DNA from: Clostridia bacterium
GTDB lineage: Bacteria > Bacillota_A > Clostridia > Christensenellales > Borkfalkiaceae
Reading direction: 5' to 3'
DNA: 29,746 bases
NCBI GenBank assembly: GCA_017462505.1
Contig: JAFTQY010000084.1
Span: 1-29,746, forward strand
Below are positions 1 through 7,356 of this stretch, piece after piece. How positions within the stretch are numbered: the stretch's first letter is position 1; every line of letters begins with the position of its first letter. The translations under genes and the position numbers were made by a program. The notes beneath the pieces were generated by a model. It worked only from the letters and a program-made list of their open reading frames with translations. It did no database searches and was not told the origin of the DNA.

Positions 1-377
1 AAGCCGTCGTACATATCCGTCCATTCGTAGTTTTCACCAAGAGCCGCTTCCAAAAGGTTTTCTGCGGTGGAGGAAATTTCGCCGCCGTTCAAAAGCTTGA
101 ACCAAATTTTCGCGTGTTCCTGTTCGTTCTTTGCCGTTTCTTCAAAGATCGCCGCGATCTGCACAAAGCCCTCTTTCTTTGCCTTGCTTGCAAAGTAGGT
201 GTATTTGTTTCTTGCCTGCGATTCGCCCGCGAACGCCGTCTGCAAATTCGCTTCCGTCTGGCTACCCTTTAATACGGGCATTTTTTCAAACTTGCCGCTT
301 TGTTTGCATACGGGGCAAACTTCGGGAGCGCTGTCGCCTTCTACTACGTGGTTACAAACCGAACATTTAAATTTCAT
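1..377 (-). CDS. Reverse rubrerythrin, C-terminal part cut by the window edge
   Basis: The translation from the ATG at 377 gives 125 residues before the window edge. It opens with a rubredoxin-like iron site (two CxxC pairs, Cys5/Cys8 and Cys21/Cys24) and continues into a ferritin-like helical domain with TEANLQTAFAGESQAR and an EQEH iron-ligand motif. The rubredoxin domain comes first, which is the 'reverse' rubrerythrin order common in clostridia. The family reduces hydrogen peroxide (and contributes to oxygen removal) in the cytoplasm of anaerobes using a di-iron centre. A TGAGG ribosome binding site lies 8 nt before the start, and a strong sigma-A-type promoter lies upstream at 468-496. 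The remaining C-terminal helices lie outside the window. Confidence 0.95.
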   Translation of the reverse strand, partial: MKFKCSVCNHVVEGDSAPEVCPVCKQSGKFEKMPVLKGSQTEANLQTAFAGESQARNKYTYFASKAKKEGFVQIAAIFEETAKNEQEHAKIWFKLLNGGEISSTAENLLEAALGENYEWTDMYDG

Positions 378-467
378 AATAAATACCTCATTTTCTTTAT
401 TTTATTTTTTTATATGACGTTGCCGTCTTGCTTTACTTATTAGGATTAAGTTTCATTAACTGATAAT

Positions 468-496
468 AGTATAATATAAAAAAATGTATTTGTCAA
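468..496 (-). promoter_or_regulatory. Promoter of the rubrerythrin gene
   Basis: Read on the minus strand there is a perfect -35 TTGACA (491-496) and a -10 TATACT (468-473), separated by 17 bp. This leaves a leader of about 85 nt before the ATG at 377. The AT-rich DNA around the -10 resembles a weak PerR-type dyad, but too many positions mismatch for me to call one. Confidence 0.8.
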
Positions 497-547
497 TAGT
501 TTTTTGAAAAAAATATTAAAAATTTTTTCGGAATTTTTCAAAGGCGG

Positions 548-563
548 TTTTTCGCGCGAAAAA
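548..563. repeat. Perfect 16-bp palindrome in the divergent intergenic region
   Basis: The sequence is five T, CGCGCG, five A, symmetric with no spacer. It lies in the 392-bp gap (378-769) between the divergent rubrerythrin and cardiolipin synthase genes. Apart from the two promoters listed, I see nothing else in that gap. It could be an operator half-way between the genes or chance in an AT-rich stretch. Confidence 0.35.
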
Positions 564-683
564 GGGGGCGTTTTTACGCAATTTTAACCGAATTTTCGCA
601 AGGAAACAATAAAAACGCGATATAATGAAATGGTAGCGGTATACAATCGCACTTTATATAATATATAGACGCGCGCAAGAAAG

Positions 684-712
684 TTGACAAACGGCGAAAA
701 AATTGTTACAAT
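684..712 (+). promoter_or_regulatory. Promoter of the cardiolipin synthase operon
   Basis: TTGACA (684-689) and TACAAT (707-712) are separated by 17 bp, a near-consensus sigma-A promoter. Transcription would start near 719, giving a leader of about 50 nt with AGGA-type ribosome binding sequence before the ATG at 770. Confidence 0.8.
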
Positions 713-769
713 GTTTTTGCGCGAGGTTGGCTATACTAAGATATAAAAAGGATATAAGGACGGGTAAAA

Positions 770-2389
770 ATGAAAAAGCTCAGCGCACGAAAACGGAAAT
801 GGATAGAGAGGACGGCGAAAAACAACCGCAGCTATAAGCTGTATTTGTACAACCGTTTTTTTGTCTTTTTGTTTTTGGTGCTCTTCCAAATCGTCGGATA
901 TGCGTTGGCGGTTTATCTGGTTGTGTACGATTCGCCCATCGCCGTCGTGTTGCAGACGGTCATGTCGGTATTAGAGATCGTCACTCTGCTGTATCTCATC
1001 AACAAAACCGACCGCCCCGCCTCTAAGCTCAACTGGATTTTGCTGATTTTGATTGCGCCCGTAATCGGCGTGCCTGGGTATCTTTTATACGGCGAGGGCA
1101 AGCCCACGCGCAAAATGCAAAAAAAGATCGAACGCGCGCGCGAGGAAATGCGCGAGCAAAAAATGCAGGCGTTTGGCGAAAAGGGGGTAGACGGTACGCC
1201 GTCAAACGAAAATTTGCAATCCCGAAGCGAGGGGATAGGCTATTATCTTTCGAGGTATTTCGACTACCCGCCCTATCGAAACGGCGAGGTCACGTATTTT
1301 GAAAGCGGCGAAAAGCTGTTCCCCGAGCTGCTCCGCGCGCTAGATAGCGCGAAAGAGTATATTCTGCTCGATTATTTTATCATCGCGCACGGAAAGATGT
1401 GGGAAGAGATCGTAAAGCGGCTGCTTGAAAAGGCGGAGCAAGGGGTAAAGGTGCGCATTATCTACGACGATTTCGGGTGTATGATGACGTTGCCGCCCAA
1501 ATACGATCGGTATTTGGAAAGCCTGCATAAAAATATCCGCTGTATGACCTTTAACGACGTAGTGCCCATTTTTGCGGTGCGTATGAACAACCGCGATCAC
1601 CGTAAAATTACGGTAGTGGACGGACGGGTGGCGTTTACGGGCGGTATCAACCTCGCCGACGAGTATATCAACGAGAAAAAACGCTTTGGCTACTGGAAGG
1701 ATACGGGCGTAAAGGTTACGGGGGATAGCGTACGCTCGTTTGTGGAAATGTTCTTTTATATTTGGAACGCGTTTCGCAAGGACAAGGAGGACGTGACCTC
1801 GTACCTGCCCCCCATGCAAGCGGAAAATACGGGGGATAAGGACGGGTTTATGATACAGCCCTTCGACGATTCTCCGCTCGATAAAACAAGCGTGAGCGAG
1901 GTCGTTTACGCGGACATGATCCAACGGGCGCGGCGGTATATTTACGTGTTTACCCCCTATTTGGTGCTGGACGATTTTTTGCGGACGGAGCTTTTGATAG
2001 CGGCGGCGCGCGGCGTGGACGTGCGTATTGTCGTGCCGGGGATACCTGATAAAAAGATGATCTATCGGATCACGCGCGCAAACTACCCGTCGCTCATGAA
2101 AGCGGGCGTGAAGATTTACGAGTACACTCCGGGATTTATCCACGCCAAGAGCATGGTTTGCGACGATGAGTACGCGGTGGTGGGGACGGTCAATTTCGAT
2201 TATCGCAGTCTGTATTTCCATTTTGAAAACGCGGTGTATTTTACCGATCCAAGCGCGGTGGCGGCGGTAAAGCGGGACGCGGAAGAAACCTTTGCCGTAT
2301 CCAAGCTCTGCACCCCTGAAAACACAAAACGTACCCCGATCGGCAGACTGTTTGACGCACTTTTGCGGGTTTTTGAAACATTATTTTAA
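770..2389 (+). CDS. cls: Cardiolipin synthase (phospholipase D superfamily)
   Basis: This 539-residue membrane enzyme would condense two phosphatidylglycerols into cardiolipin plus glycerol. Hydrophobic segments at about 29-52, 55-77 and 88-108 form the N-terminal membrane part typical of bacterial Cls, and the catalytic part faces the cytoplasm or the membrane surface. Both HKD motifs are intact: HRKITVVD (His277, Lys279, Asp284) and HAKSMVCD (His458, Lys460, Asp465). Each is followed by the expected GG or NFD sequence. The length is slightly above the usual 480-515 because of a charged linker after the membrane region. It has its own promoter and is followed 13 nt later by a small membrane protein gene, so the two are probably cotranscribed. 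Confidence 0.93.
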   Translation: MKKLSARKRKWIERTAKNNRSYKLYLYNRFFVFLFLVLFQIVGYALAVYLVVYDSPIAVVLQTVMSVLEIVTLLYLINKTDRPASKLNWILLILIAPVIGVPGYLLYGEGKPTRKMQKKIERAREEMREQKMQAFGEKGVDGTPSNENLQSRSEGIGYYLSRYFDYPPYRNGEVTYFESGEKLFPELLRALDSAKEYILLDYFIIAHGKMWEEIVKRLLEKAEQGVKVRIIYDDFGCMMTLPPKYDRYLESLHKNIRCMTFNDVVPIFAVRMNNRDHRKITVVDGRVAFTGGINLADEYINEKKRFGYWKDTGVKVTGDSVRSFVEMFFYIWNAFRKDKEDVTSYLPPMQAENTGDKDGFMIQPFDDSPLDKTSVSEVVYADMIQRARRYIYVFTPYLVLDDFLRTELLIAAARGVDVRIVVPGIPDKKMIYRITRANYPSLMKAGVKIYEYTPGFIHAKSMVCDDEYAVVGTVNFDYRSLYFHFENAVYFTDPSAVAAVKRDAEETFAVSKLCTPENTKRTPIGRLFDALLRVFETLF

Positions 2390-2402
2390 TAAAAGGATAG
2401 CT

Positions 2403-2756
2403 ATGAAAAACAACAAACCGAAGATGAGCAGAAAAGAGCGGGAACGCCGCATGATCGCGGAGATGGAATCGGCGATGTTAGCGCAGAAATTCCCCGAGAC
2501 GGACAGCAGCGAAAAAACGGTCGCGCAAAAAGAAAAGCCCGTCCAAAGAAAGGACGGTGGACAGGCAAAGCAGGCGCAAAAATTGCATTGTCCGCGCTGT
2601 AAATCGCTGATGGAAAACGGGAAATGCCCTACCTGCGGGCATTATATCTACGTGCCGATGTCCAAGGAAAAGCGGAACAAAATCCGCCTAATCGTGGGCG
2701 GCGTGTGCGTCGTGGGATTTGTGATTTTATTTGTGCTGCTGCAATTGAAAAAGTGA
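2403..2756 (+). CDS. Small zinc-ribbon protein with one C-terminal membrane helix
   Basis: A 117-residue protein of unknown function. I chose the ATG at 2403 because AAAGGAT precedes it and the longer reading frame would overlap cls. The first 60 residues are strongly charged and rich in Lys, Glu and Arg. Next comes a four-cysteine zinc ribbon (CPRCKSLMENGKCPTCG), and the C-terminus is a single hydrophobic helix (about residues 92-114) ending in lysines. This predicts a tail-anchored protein with its soluble part inside the cell. It sits between cls and an SGNH hydrolase in one apparent operon, so a role near the membrane is likely, but no specific function can be assigned. Confidence 0.75.
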   Translation: MKNNKPKMSRKERERRMIAEMESAMLAQKFPETDSSEKTVAQKEKPVQRKDGGQAKQAQKLHCPRCKSLMENGKCPTCGHYIYVPMSKEKRNKIRLIVGGVCVVGFVILFVLLQLKK

Positions 2757-2766
2757 GGAAAACGTT

Positions 2767-3810
2767 ATGAAAAACGCGGCGGAAATCGATAAAAATTTCC
2801 ATATAGAAAAGAGGGTATTAAAAGACGATTTAGTGTATTATAATGCCGATGATTTTGACGTGTACGGGGTGCAACACTTGGACGGACTGTACCGTCGTAT
2901 GCCTGACGAATATGCGCGCACGGTTAGTGAAAACGTTGGAATTATCGCCAAAGAATGCGCTGGGGGGAGGATTCGTTTCGTAACGGACAGTCCTTACGTG
3001 GCGATTTCCGTTCGGTACGCCTCGGTTGCGAAAGTTCCTAATTATTCTTTTACCGCCACGATGGGCTTTGATTTGTACGCGGGGAATCGCTATATCGGGG
3101 CGTTTGTTCCACCGATGGATGCCGTAGAGGAATATGAAAGTGTTTTGGATACCAAGTTGGACAGCGAGCAGACGTATACCTTGAACTTGCCGATTTGCAG
3201 TCAAATAGCACAGATTTACATAGGAGTAAAAGAAGGTAGCGTCATTACGCGTGCACCGAAGTATACGTTGGAAAAACCGATTGTTTTTTACGGATCGTCC
3301 GTGACGCAAGGGGCGTGCGCGTCTCGTCCTGGGAATACCTATGCGAATATGATTAGTCGAGCGTTGGACTGCGATTATATCAACTTAGGATTTTGGGGGA
3401 ATGCGTTGGGCGAAGAACGTATAGCGGAATATATTGCTAAACTGGATATGTCCGTGTTCGTCTACGATTATGATTATAATGCTCCAAGCGTAGAGCATTT
3501 ACGGGCGACGCACGAAAAAATGTTTCAAATTATTCGCAAAGCGCAACCGAATTTGCCGATTGTTATTTTATCTGCGCCCAGATGTTACCCTACGCCTATT
3601 GCGGAAGAACGCTTTCAGGTAATCAAGGCAACCTACGACCATGCCATAGCAAACGGCGATAAAAATATTGCGCTGTTGTCGGGTGCAGAGATCATGTCGC
3701 CTATCCGCGGCGTTGCCCTTGCCGATAATATTCACCCTGCGGATATAGGATTTTTGGCAATGTCGCAAAGTATTTGCGGGGCAATACAACAAATGATAAA
3801 CATAAAATGA
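2767..3810 (+). CDS. SGNH/GDSL-family hydrolase with N-terminal beta domain
   Basis: A 347-residue protein. The C-terminal half carries the SGNH blocks: YGSSVTQG with the likely nucleophile Ser178, an NLGFWGNA block II, a YDYDYN block with the Asn, and DNIHPADIGF near the end (Asp320 and His323). The first ~165 residues look like the all-beta domain that precedes some carbohydrate esterase/SGNH modules. No signal peptide is visible, so it is probably a cytoplasmic esterase or deacylase acting on acylated sugars or similar small esters; the substrate is inferred only by family. It begins 10 nt after the preceding gene and ends in a strong terminator. Its codons look more AT-rich (TTG, GTT, ATT, few CGC) than its neighbours, which may indicate acquisition. 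Confidence 0.85.
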   Translation: MKNAAEIDKNFHIEKRVLKDDLVYYNADDFDVYGVQHLDGLYRRMPDEYARTVSENVGIIAKECAGGRIRFVTDSPYVAISVRYASVAKVPNYSFTATMGFDLYAGNRYIGAFVPPMDAVEEYESVLDTKLDSEQTYTLNLPICSQIAQIYIGVKEGSVITRAPKYTLEKPIVFYGSSVTQGACASRPGNTYANMISRALDCDYINLGFWGNALGEERIAEYIAKLDMSVFVYDYDYNAPSVEHLRATHEKMFQIIRKAQPNLPIVILSAPRCYPTPIAEERFQVIKATYDHAIANGDKNIALLSGAEIMSPIRGVALADNIHPADIGFLAMSQSICGAIQQMINIK

Positions 3811-3822
3811 GCATTTATTTAA

Positions 3823-3846
3823 AAAAAAGGGCGAGAGCCCTTTTTT
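3823..3846 (+). terminator. Intrinsic terminator after the SGNH hydrolase gene
   Basis: Six A, GGGC, loop GAGA, GCCC, six T. The A and T tracts extend the stem, so it could work in both directions. It ends the cls operon. Confidence 0.85.
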
Positions 3847-3891
3847 CGTGCAAAAAAATCTAAAAAACGCGAACGAATTTTCGGGGAAGTG

Positions 3892-3920
3892 TTTACAAAC
3901 GGCGGGATTTGTGCTATAAT
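3892..3920 (+). promoter_or_regulatory. Promoter of the yhaO-yhaN-like operon
   Basis: TTTACA (3892-3897) and a consensus TATAAT (3915-3920) are separated by 17 bp, directly downstream of the preceding terminator and 32 bp before the GTG start at 3953. Confidence 0.8.
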
Positions 3921-3952
3921 AAAAAAACCAAAGAAAAACGGGAGAAACAAGC

Positions 3953-5029
3953 GTGAAGATCATACATACGGGGGATATTCATCTCGGTTCGCCCTTGCAC
4001 GGCTTGCCGACGGATAAAGCGAAACTTCGCCAAGCGGAAATCGTAGACGGTTTCCGCCGTTTGTGTATGTATGCGCGCGAAAATAACGTGCAAGCGGTGC
4101 TTATCGCAGGGGATCTTTTCGACGCGCAAACGGTTTCTTCTTTGCGCGCGGACGTTTTGACGGCGATCGCTGCCGCCGCGCCCGTCTGCTTTTTCTATAT
4201 TTCGGGTAACCACGACAAAAACGCGTTTGCGGGCGAAAATCTGCCGCAAAATTTATATGTATTTTCCAAAAATCACGGCTGGCACAGCTACGAATTGCCC
4301 GAAAACGTAGCGGTGACGGGGATCGACGGACACAACCTGCGCGCGGAGGCTTACGCGGCGTTGCGCCTTTTGCCCGATCGGTTTAATATCGTGATGACGC
4401 ACGGGGACGTATCGCGCGCACAAGGCGCGGACAGTATCTGTCTGCAACAGTTGCAGAATAAAAATATCGATTATTTGGCGCTTGGGCATATCCATATCCC
4501 GATGATGAACGCGGAGCGTTTGGACGGGCGTGGACGGTATCGCTATTGCGGCTGTTTAGAGGGCAGGGGCTTTGACGAGTGCGGCAAGCGGGGCTTTTTC
4601 CTGTTGGACGTGCGGGGCGGCAAGCTTGTCGGCGAGCAATTTTTATCCCTTGCCAAGCGGGACGTGACCCTTTGCCGCGCGGATATTTCGGCGTGTAAAA
4701 GCTATTACGACGTGGAAACGGCGGCGTTGTCCGCTTTGTCTGCCGTGAAGAAAGAGGATATGGTCAAGCTGGTGCTGGTCGGGGGGCACGAGGCGGGCTT
4801 GCGCAAGGACGTCGGCTTGCTTTCCGCGCGGTTATCGCAACAGTTTTTTCACGTAAAGGTCGTGGACGAAAGTCGCGTGCGTATCGATCACGAACGGTAT
4901 AAAAACGACCTGTCCGAGCGCGGGGAGTTTGTGCGCGAGGTGGGCAGATATAATCTGACCGACGAAATGCGCGCTGAAATTTTGGACGTGGGCTTAAAGG
5001 CGCTTGCGGGGGAGGATATCGACTTATGA
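3953..5029 (+). CDS. yhaO: YhaO/SbcD-like DNA repair metallophosphoesterase
   Basis: A 358-residue calcineurin-like phosphoesterase of the Mre11/SbcD group. The metal-binding motifs appear in order: GDIHLGS near the N-terminus, GDLFD, GNHD (about residue 85), THGD and GHIH. Enzymes of this group, together with an SbcC/Rad50-like ATPase, process DNA ends with Mn2+-dependent nuclease activity. The start is a GTG with GGAG 8 nt upstream; no earlier in-frame start fits the family, whose first residues are MKIIHTGDIHLG-like. The stop codon overlaps the start of the next gene (ATGA), which encodes the matching ATPase, so the two are translationally coupled partners. The assignment to the YhaO branch rather than classical SbcD rests on the YhaN-like partner. 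Confidence 0.88.
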   Translation: MKIIHTGDIHLGSPLHGLPTDKAKLRQAEIVDGFRRLCMYARENNVQAVLIAGDLFDAQTVSSLRADVLTAIAAAAPVCFFYISGNHDKNAFAGENLPQNLYVFSKNHGWHSYELPENVAVTGIDGHNLRAEAYAALRLLPDRFNIVMTHGDVSRAQGADSICLQQLQNKNIDYLALGHIHIPMMNAERLDGRGRYRYCGCLEGRGFDECGKRGFFLLDVRGGKLVGEQFLSLAKRDVTLCRADISACKSYYDVETAALSALSAVKKEDMVKLVLVGGHEAGLRKDVGLLSARLSQQFFHVKVVDESRVRIDHERYKNDLSERGEFVREVGRYNLTDEMRAEILDVGLKALAGEDIDL

Positions 5030-7239
5030 AGATACTCTCTTGCTATATAACGGGGTTTGGGAAATTTACCAACCAAAGCTTTACCTTTTCCGATTTGACG
5101 GTGATCAAAGAGGATAACGGCTGGGGCAAGACCACCCTTGCGGCGTTTATCCGTTGTATGCTGTTCGGCATGGCGGCGGGCAGGGGCAAGGCGGTGGAGG
5201 AAAACGACCGCGTGCATTATGCGCCGTGGCAGGGTGGCACGTACGGCGGAACGCTGACCTTTGTTTGCGGCGGCAGACAGTACCGTGTGGAACGCGTCTT
5301 CGGCAAAACGCCCATACAGGACGTGGCGCGGGTATACGATAAAAACAACATGCAATGCTTTGATTTCGGCGAACGTGCGGAACGTTTGGGCGAGAGTTTG
5401 TTCGGCGTGGACGCCGACAGCTATGCCCGTAGCGTGTATATCCCGCAGGGCGAGATCGAAACGGGGGGCGTGTCCGAGAATATGAAAACCCGTTTGCTTG
5501 CCCTTTTAAGCAACGGCGGCAACGGGGAAACGAGCGCACAGCGCGCTTTGCAAAAGCTGGACGAGGCGGACAGAAAGCTCCGCGCCAAACGCCGTCCCGC
5601 CAAGGGCATGCTGGACGAGATAGACGAACGCTTGGACGAGCTTGCGAGGCTGAAAGCGGACGCAGACGGGAACGTGTTGCGCGCAAAACAGCTCCGCGCG
5701 CAGGCGGCGCAGGCAGAACAGGATATTTTACAATGCACTCAAAGGCTGGACGAGCTGGAACAGAGGCTGGAACTGTGTTCGCGGCGTAACGAGTTGGCGG
5801 CGGCGCAGGATATGCAGGCCCGCTTAACGGCGGCGAAAGAGGAGCTTTCCTCTCTGCGTGCCTTTTTTGGCGCGCACGACCCCAAAACGCTGAACGTGGA
5901 CGGGTTGCAAGGGGCGGTTACAGAGCTGTATCAATGGAAGGACCGCCTGCGCGAGATCGAGGGACAGCTTTCCCTGCCCGTGACGGGAGAAGAGGGGGAA
6001 CTGCGTGCAAAAATTGCAGTATGCGAGAAAACGCTTGGCTCGTACGACGAAATTTTGGCAAAGCAGGGCGAGAAGAAAAAACAAAAAGCCAAGGGCAAAA
6101 AGATCGTGCCCAAGGTCACCCGCCGCAAACGTTGGTTTTTGATTTTGTCGGTGGTCGTCGCCATTGTCGGCGCGGCGTTGGCGAGCAGTATGCTCACGAT
6201 CGGTTTAGCCTTGCTCGGCGTGGGCGTGGTCGGTATGCTGATCGGCTTTTTGTGGATTTTGCCCCGCCGTGAAAGGGTGAAAAAGGGCGAAGAGGACAGC
6301 GCGCAGGACGAGATCGCGCGGCTTTACGACGAAACGTATGCCGAGCTGACCGCATTAAAGGGTCGCCTTGCGGTGATCACGGGCGGCAACGTGGACGGAA
6401 TAAACGCGGACCGAGGGGCGGCGGAGCAGGAACGCGCGGCGTTGACGGACAAAATACGGGCGAAAGAGCAGAGCGTGGAAAACTTTTTGCGCAAGTTTGC
6501 CTTTGGGGAAATTTACGATTACCGCGCCGCCTTGGAAACCCTTCGCGACAATATCGCCCGTTATACGGCGTGCGAAAGGGACGTGCAAAGCTACGAAACC
6601 CGTTTGCAGGGGTATTCCGCCGAGGAAATTGCCTCGCTCAACACCCAAACGGTGGGGGACGTGTCTACGTTAAAGGCGCAAAAGCAGGCTTGGAGCGAGA
6701 AAAAGGACGAGCTTGTCAATACGCGCAGCGATTGCGTCAATCGCGCCGAAAGCATGGAAGCGCAATACGACAAGGCGGCGCTAATCGCAGAAGAGAGCGT
6801 GTTGACGGAAGAAAAGGCTCGCTTGGAAAAACGCCACCGCGCGGTTTTGGCGGCGCGAGAAATTTTGTTGAAAGCCAAAGAGAACATGGCGGCGCGCTAT
6901 CTCGAACCCGTGGAGCGGGGCTGTCGGTATTATCTCGGCATTTTGGGCGGCGCGGACAATCTGCGTTTTGCGGCGGACGGTACGCCCGTGTACGAGGATA
7001 AGGGCGCGTTTAGACCCTTGGGGTATTACAGCGTTGGCTCGAAAGAGCTGGTGGGGCTTTGCATCCGTATCGCGCTCGCGGACGCGGTGTTTAAAAAAGA
7101 AACGCCCGTGCTCCTCCTCGACGACCCGTTTGTGAATTTAGACGATATCCGCACCGAGCGCGCCAAGGCGCTCGTCAAAGAGCTTTCCAAGCGGTATCAA
7201 ATCATCTATTTGACATGTAAAAGTGAAAGAAAAATATAG
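5026..7239 (+). CDS. yhaN: YhaN-like SbcC/Rad50-type ATPase with central membrane segment
   Basis: A 737-residue AAA/SMC-type ATPase. The Walker A lies at residues 31-37 (NGWGKTT). The middle is coiled coil (about 180-350 and 440-620). A GSKELVG signature-like motif precedes the Walker B LLLDDPF at about 695-703, followed by the D-loop NLDD. Instead of the zinc hook CxxC of Rad50/SbcC, the centre (about 370-412) holds two hydrophobic segments flanked by Lys/Arg, predicting a membrane hairpin, as in the YhaN family. The partner nuclease gene overlaps by 4 nt upstream. A role in membrane-associated DNA end processing or repair is inferred from the pairing. The gene ends in a good terminator. 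Confidence 0.85.
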   Translation: MKILSCYITGFGKFTNQSFTFSDLTVIKEDNGWGKTTLAAFIRCMLFGMAAGRGKAVEENDRVHYAPWQGGTYGGTLTFVCGGRQYRVERVFGKTPIQDVARVYDKNNMQCFDFGERAERLGESLFGVDADSYARSVYIPQGEIETGGVSENMKTRLLALLSNGGNGETSAQRALQKLDEADRKLRAKRRPAKGMLDEIDERLDELARLKADADGNVLRAKQLRAQAAQAEQDILQCTQRLDELEQRLELCSRRNELAAAQDMQARLTAAKEELSSLRAFFGAHDPKTLNVDGLQGAVTELYQWKDRLREIEGQLSLPVTGEEGELRAKIAVCEKTLGSYDEILAKQGEKKKQKAKGKKIVPKVTRRKRWFLILSVVVAIVGAALASSMLTIGLALLGVGVVGMLIGFLWILPRRERVKKGEEDSAQDEIARLYDETYAELTALKGRLAVITGGNVDGINADRGAAEQERAALTDKIRAKEQSVENFLRKFAFGEIYDYRAALETLRDNIARYTACERDVQSYETRLQGYSAEEIASLNTQTVGDVSTLKAQKQAWSEKKDELVNTRSDCVNRAESMEAQYDKAALIAEESVLTEEKARLEKRHRAVLAAREILLKAKENMAARYLEPVERGCRYYLGILGGADNLRFAADGTPVYEDKGAFRPLGYYSVGSKELVGLCIRIALADAVFKKETPVLLLDDPFVNLDDIRTERAKALVKELSKRYQIIYLTCKSERKI

Positions 7240-7245
7240 AAAAAT

Positions 7246-7279
7246 GAAATTTCCGTGAAAGCGCGGAAATTTCTTTTTT
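7246..7279 (+). terminator. Intrinsic terminator after the yhaN-like gene
   Basis: A 10-bp perfect stem, GAAATTTCCG (7246-7255) against CGGAAATTTC (7264-7273), with an 8-nt loop, followed by six T (7274-7279). Confidence 0.85.
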
Positions 7280-7284
7280 AACAG

Positions 7285-7313
7285 TTGACTTTATTCCTAA
7301 AAAGGAATAAAAT
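7285..7313 (+). promoter_or_regulatory. Promoter of the ABC exporter operon
   Basis: TTGACT (7285-7290) and TAAAAT (7308-7313) lie 17 bp apart, about 44 bp before the ATG at 7357. The spacer is filled by a perfect palindrome listed separately, so the promoter is probably repressed or activated by a dimeric regulator. Confidence 0.7.
7290..7311. promoter_or_regulatory. Candidate operator: 22-bp perfect palindrome inside the promoter spacer
   Basis: Arms TTTATTCCT (7290-7298) and AGGAATAAA (7303-7311) flank four A. The dyad occupies exactly the space between -35 and -10, so a bound repressor (for example of the MarR, PadR or GntR type) would block polymerase. Alternatively a MerR-type activator could act there. 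No regulator gene is adjacent in this window. Confidence 0.6.
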
Positions 7314-7356
7314 GTAATCGTTATATATAGTTTCGATGGCAAAGAGGTAGTAAAAA

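Noticed and set aside
461..480. PerR box overlapping the rubrerythrin promoter
   Set aside because: The AT-rich dyad matches the 15-bp consensus at only about nine positions, which is expected by chance in such AT-rich DNA.
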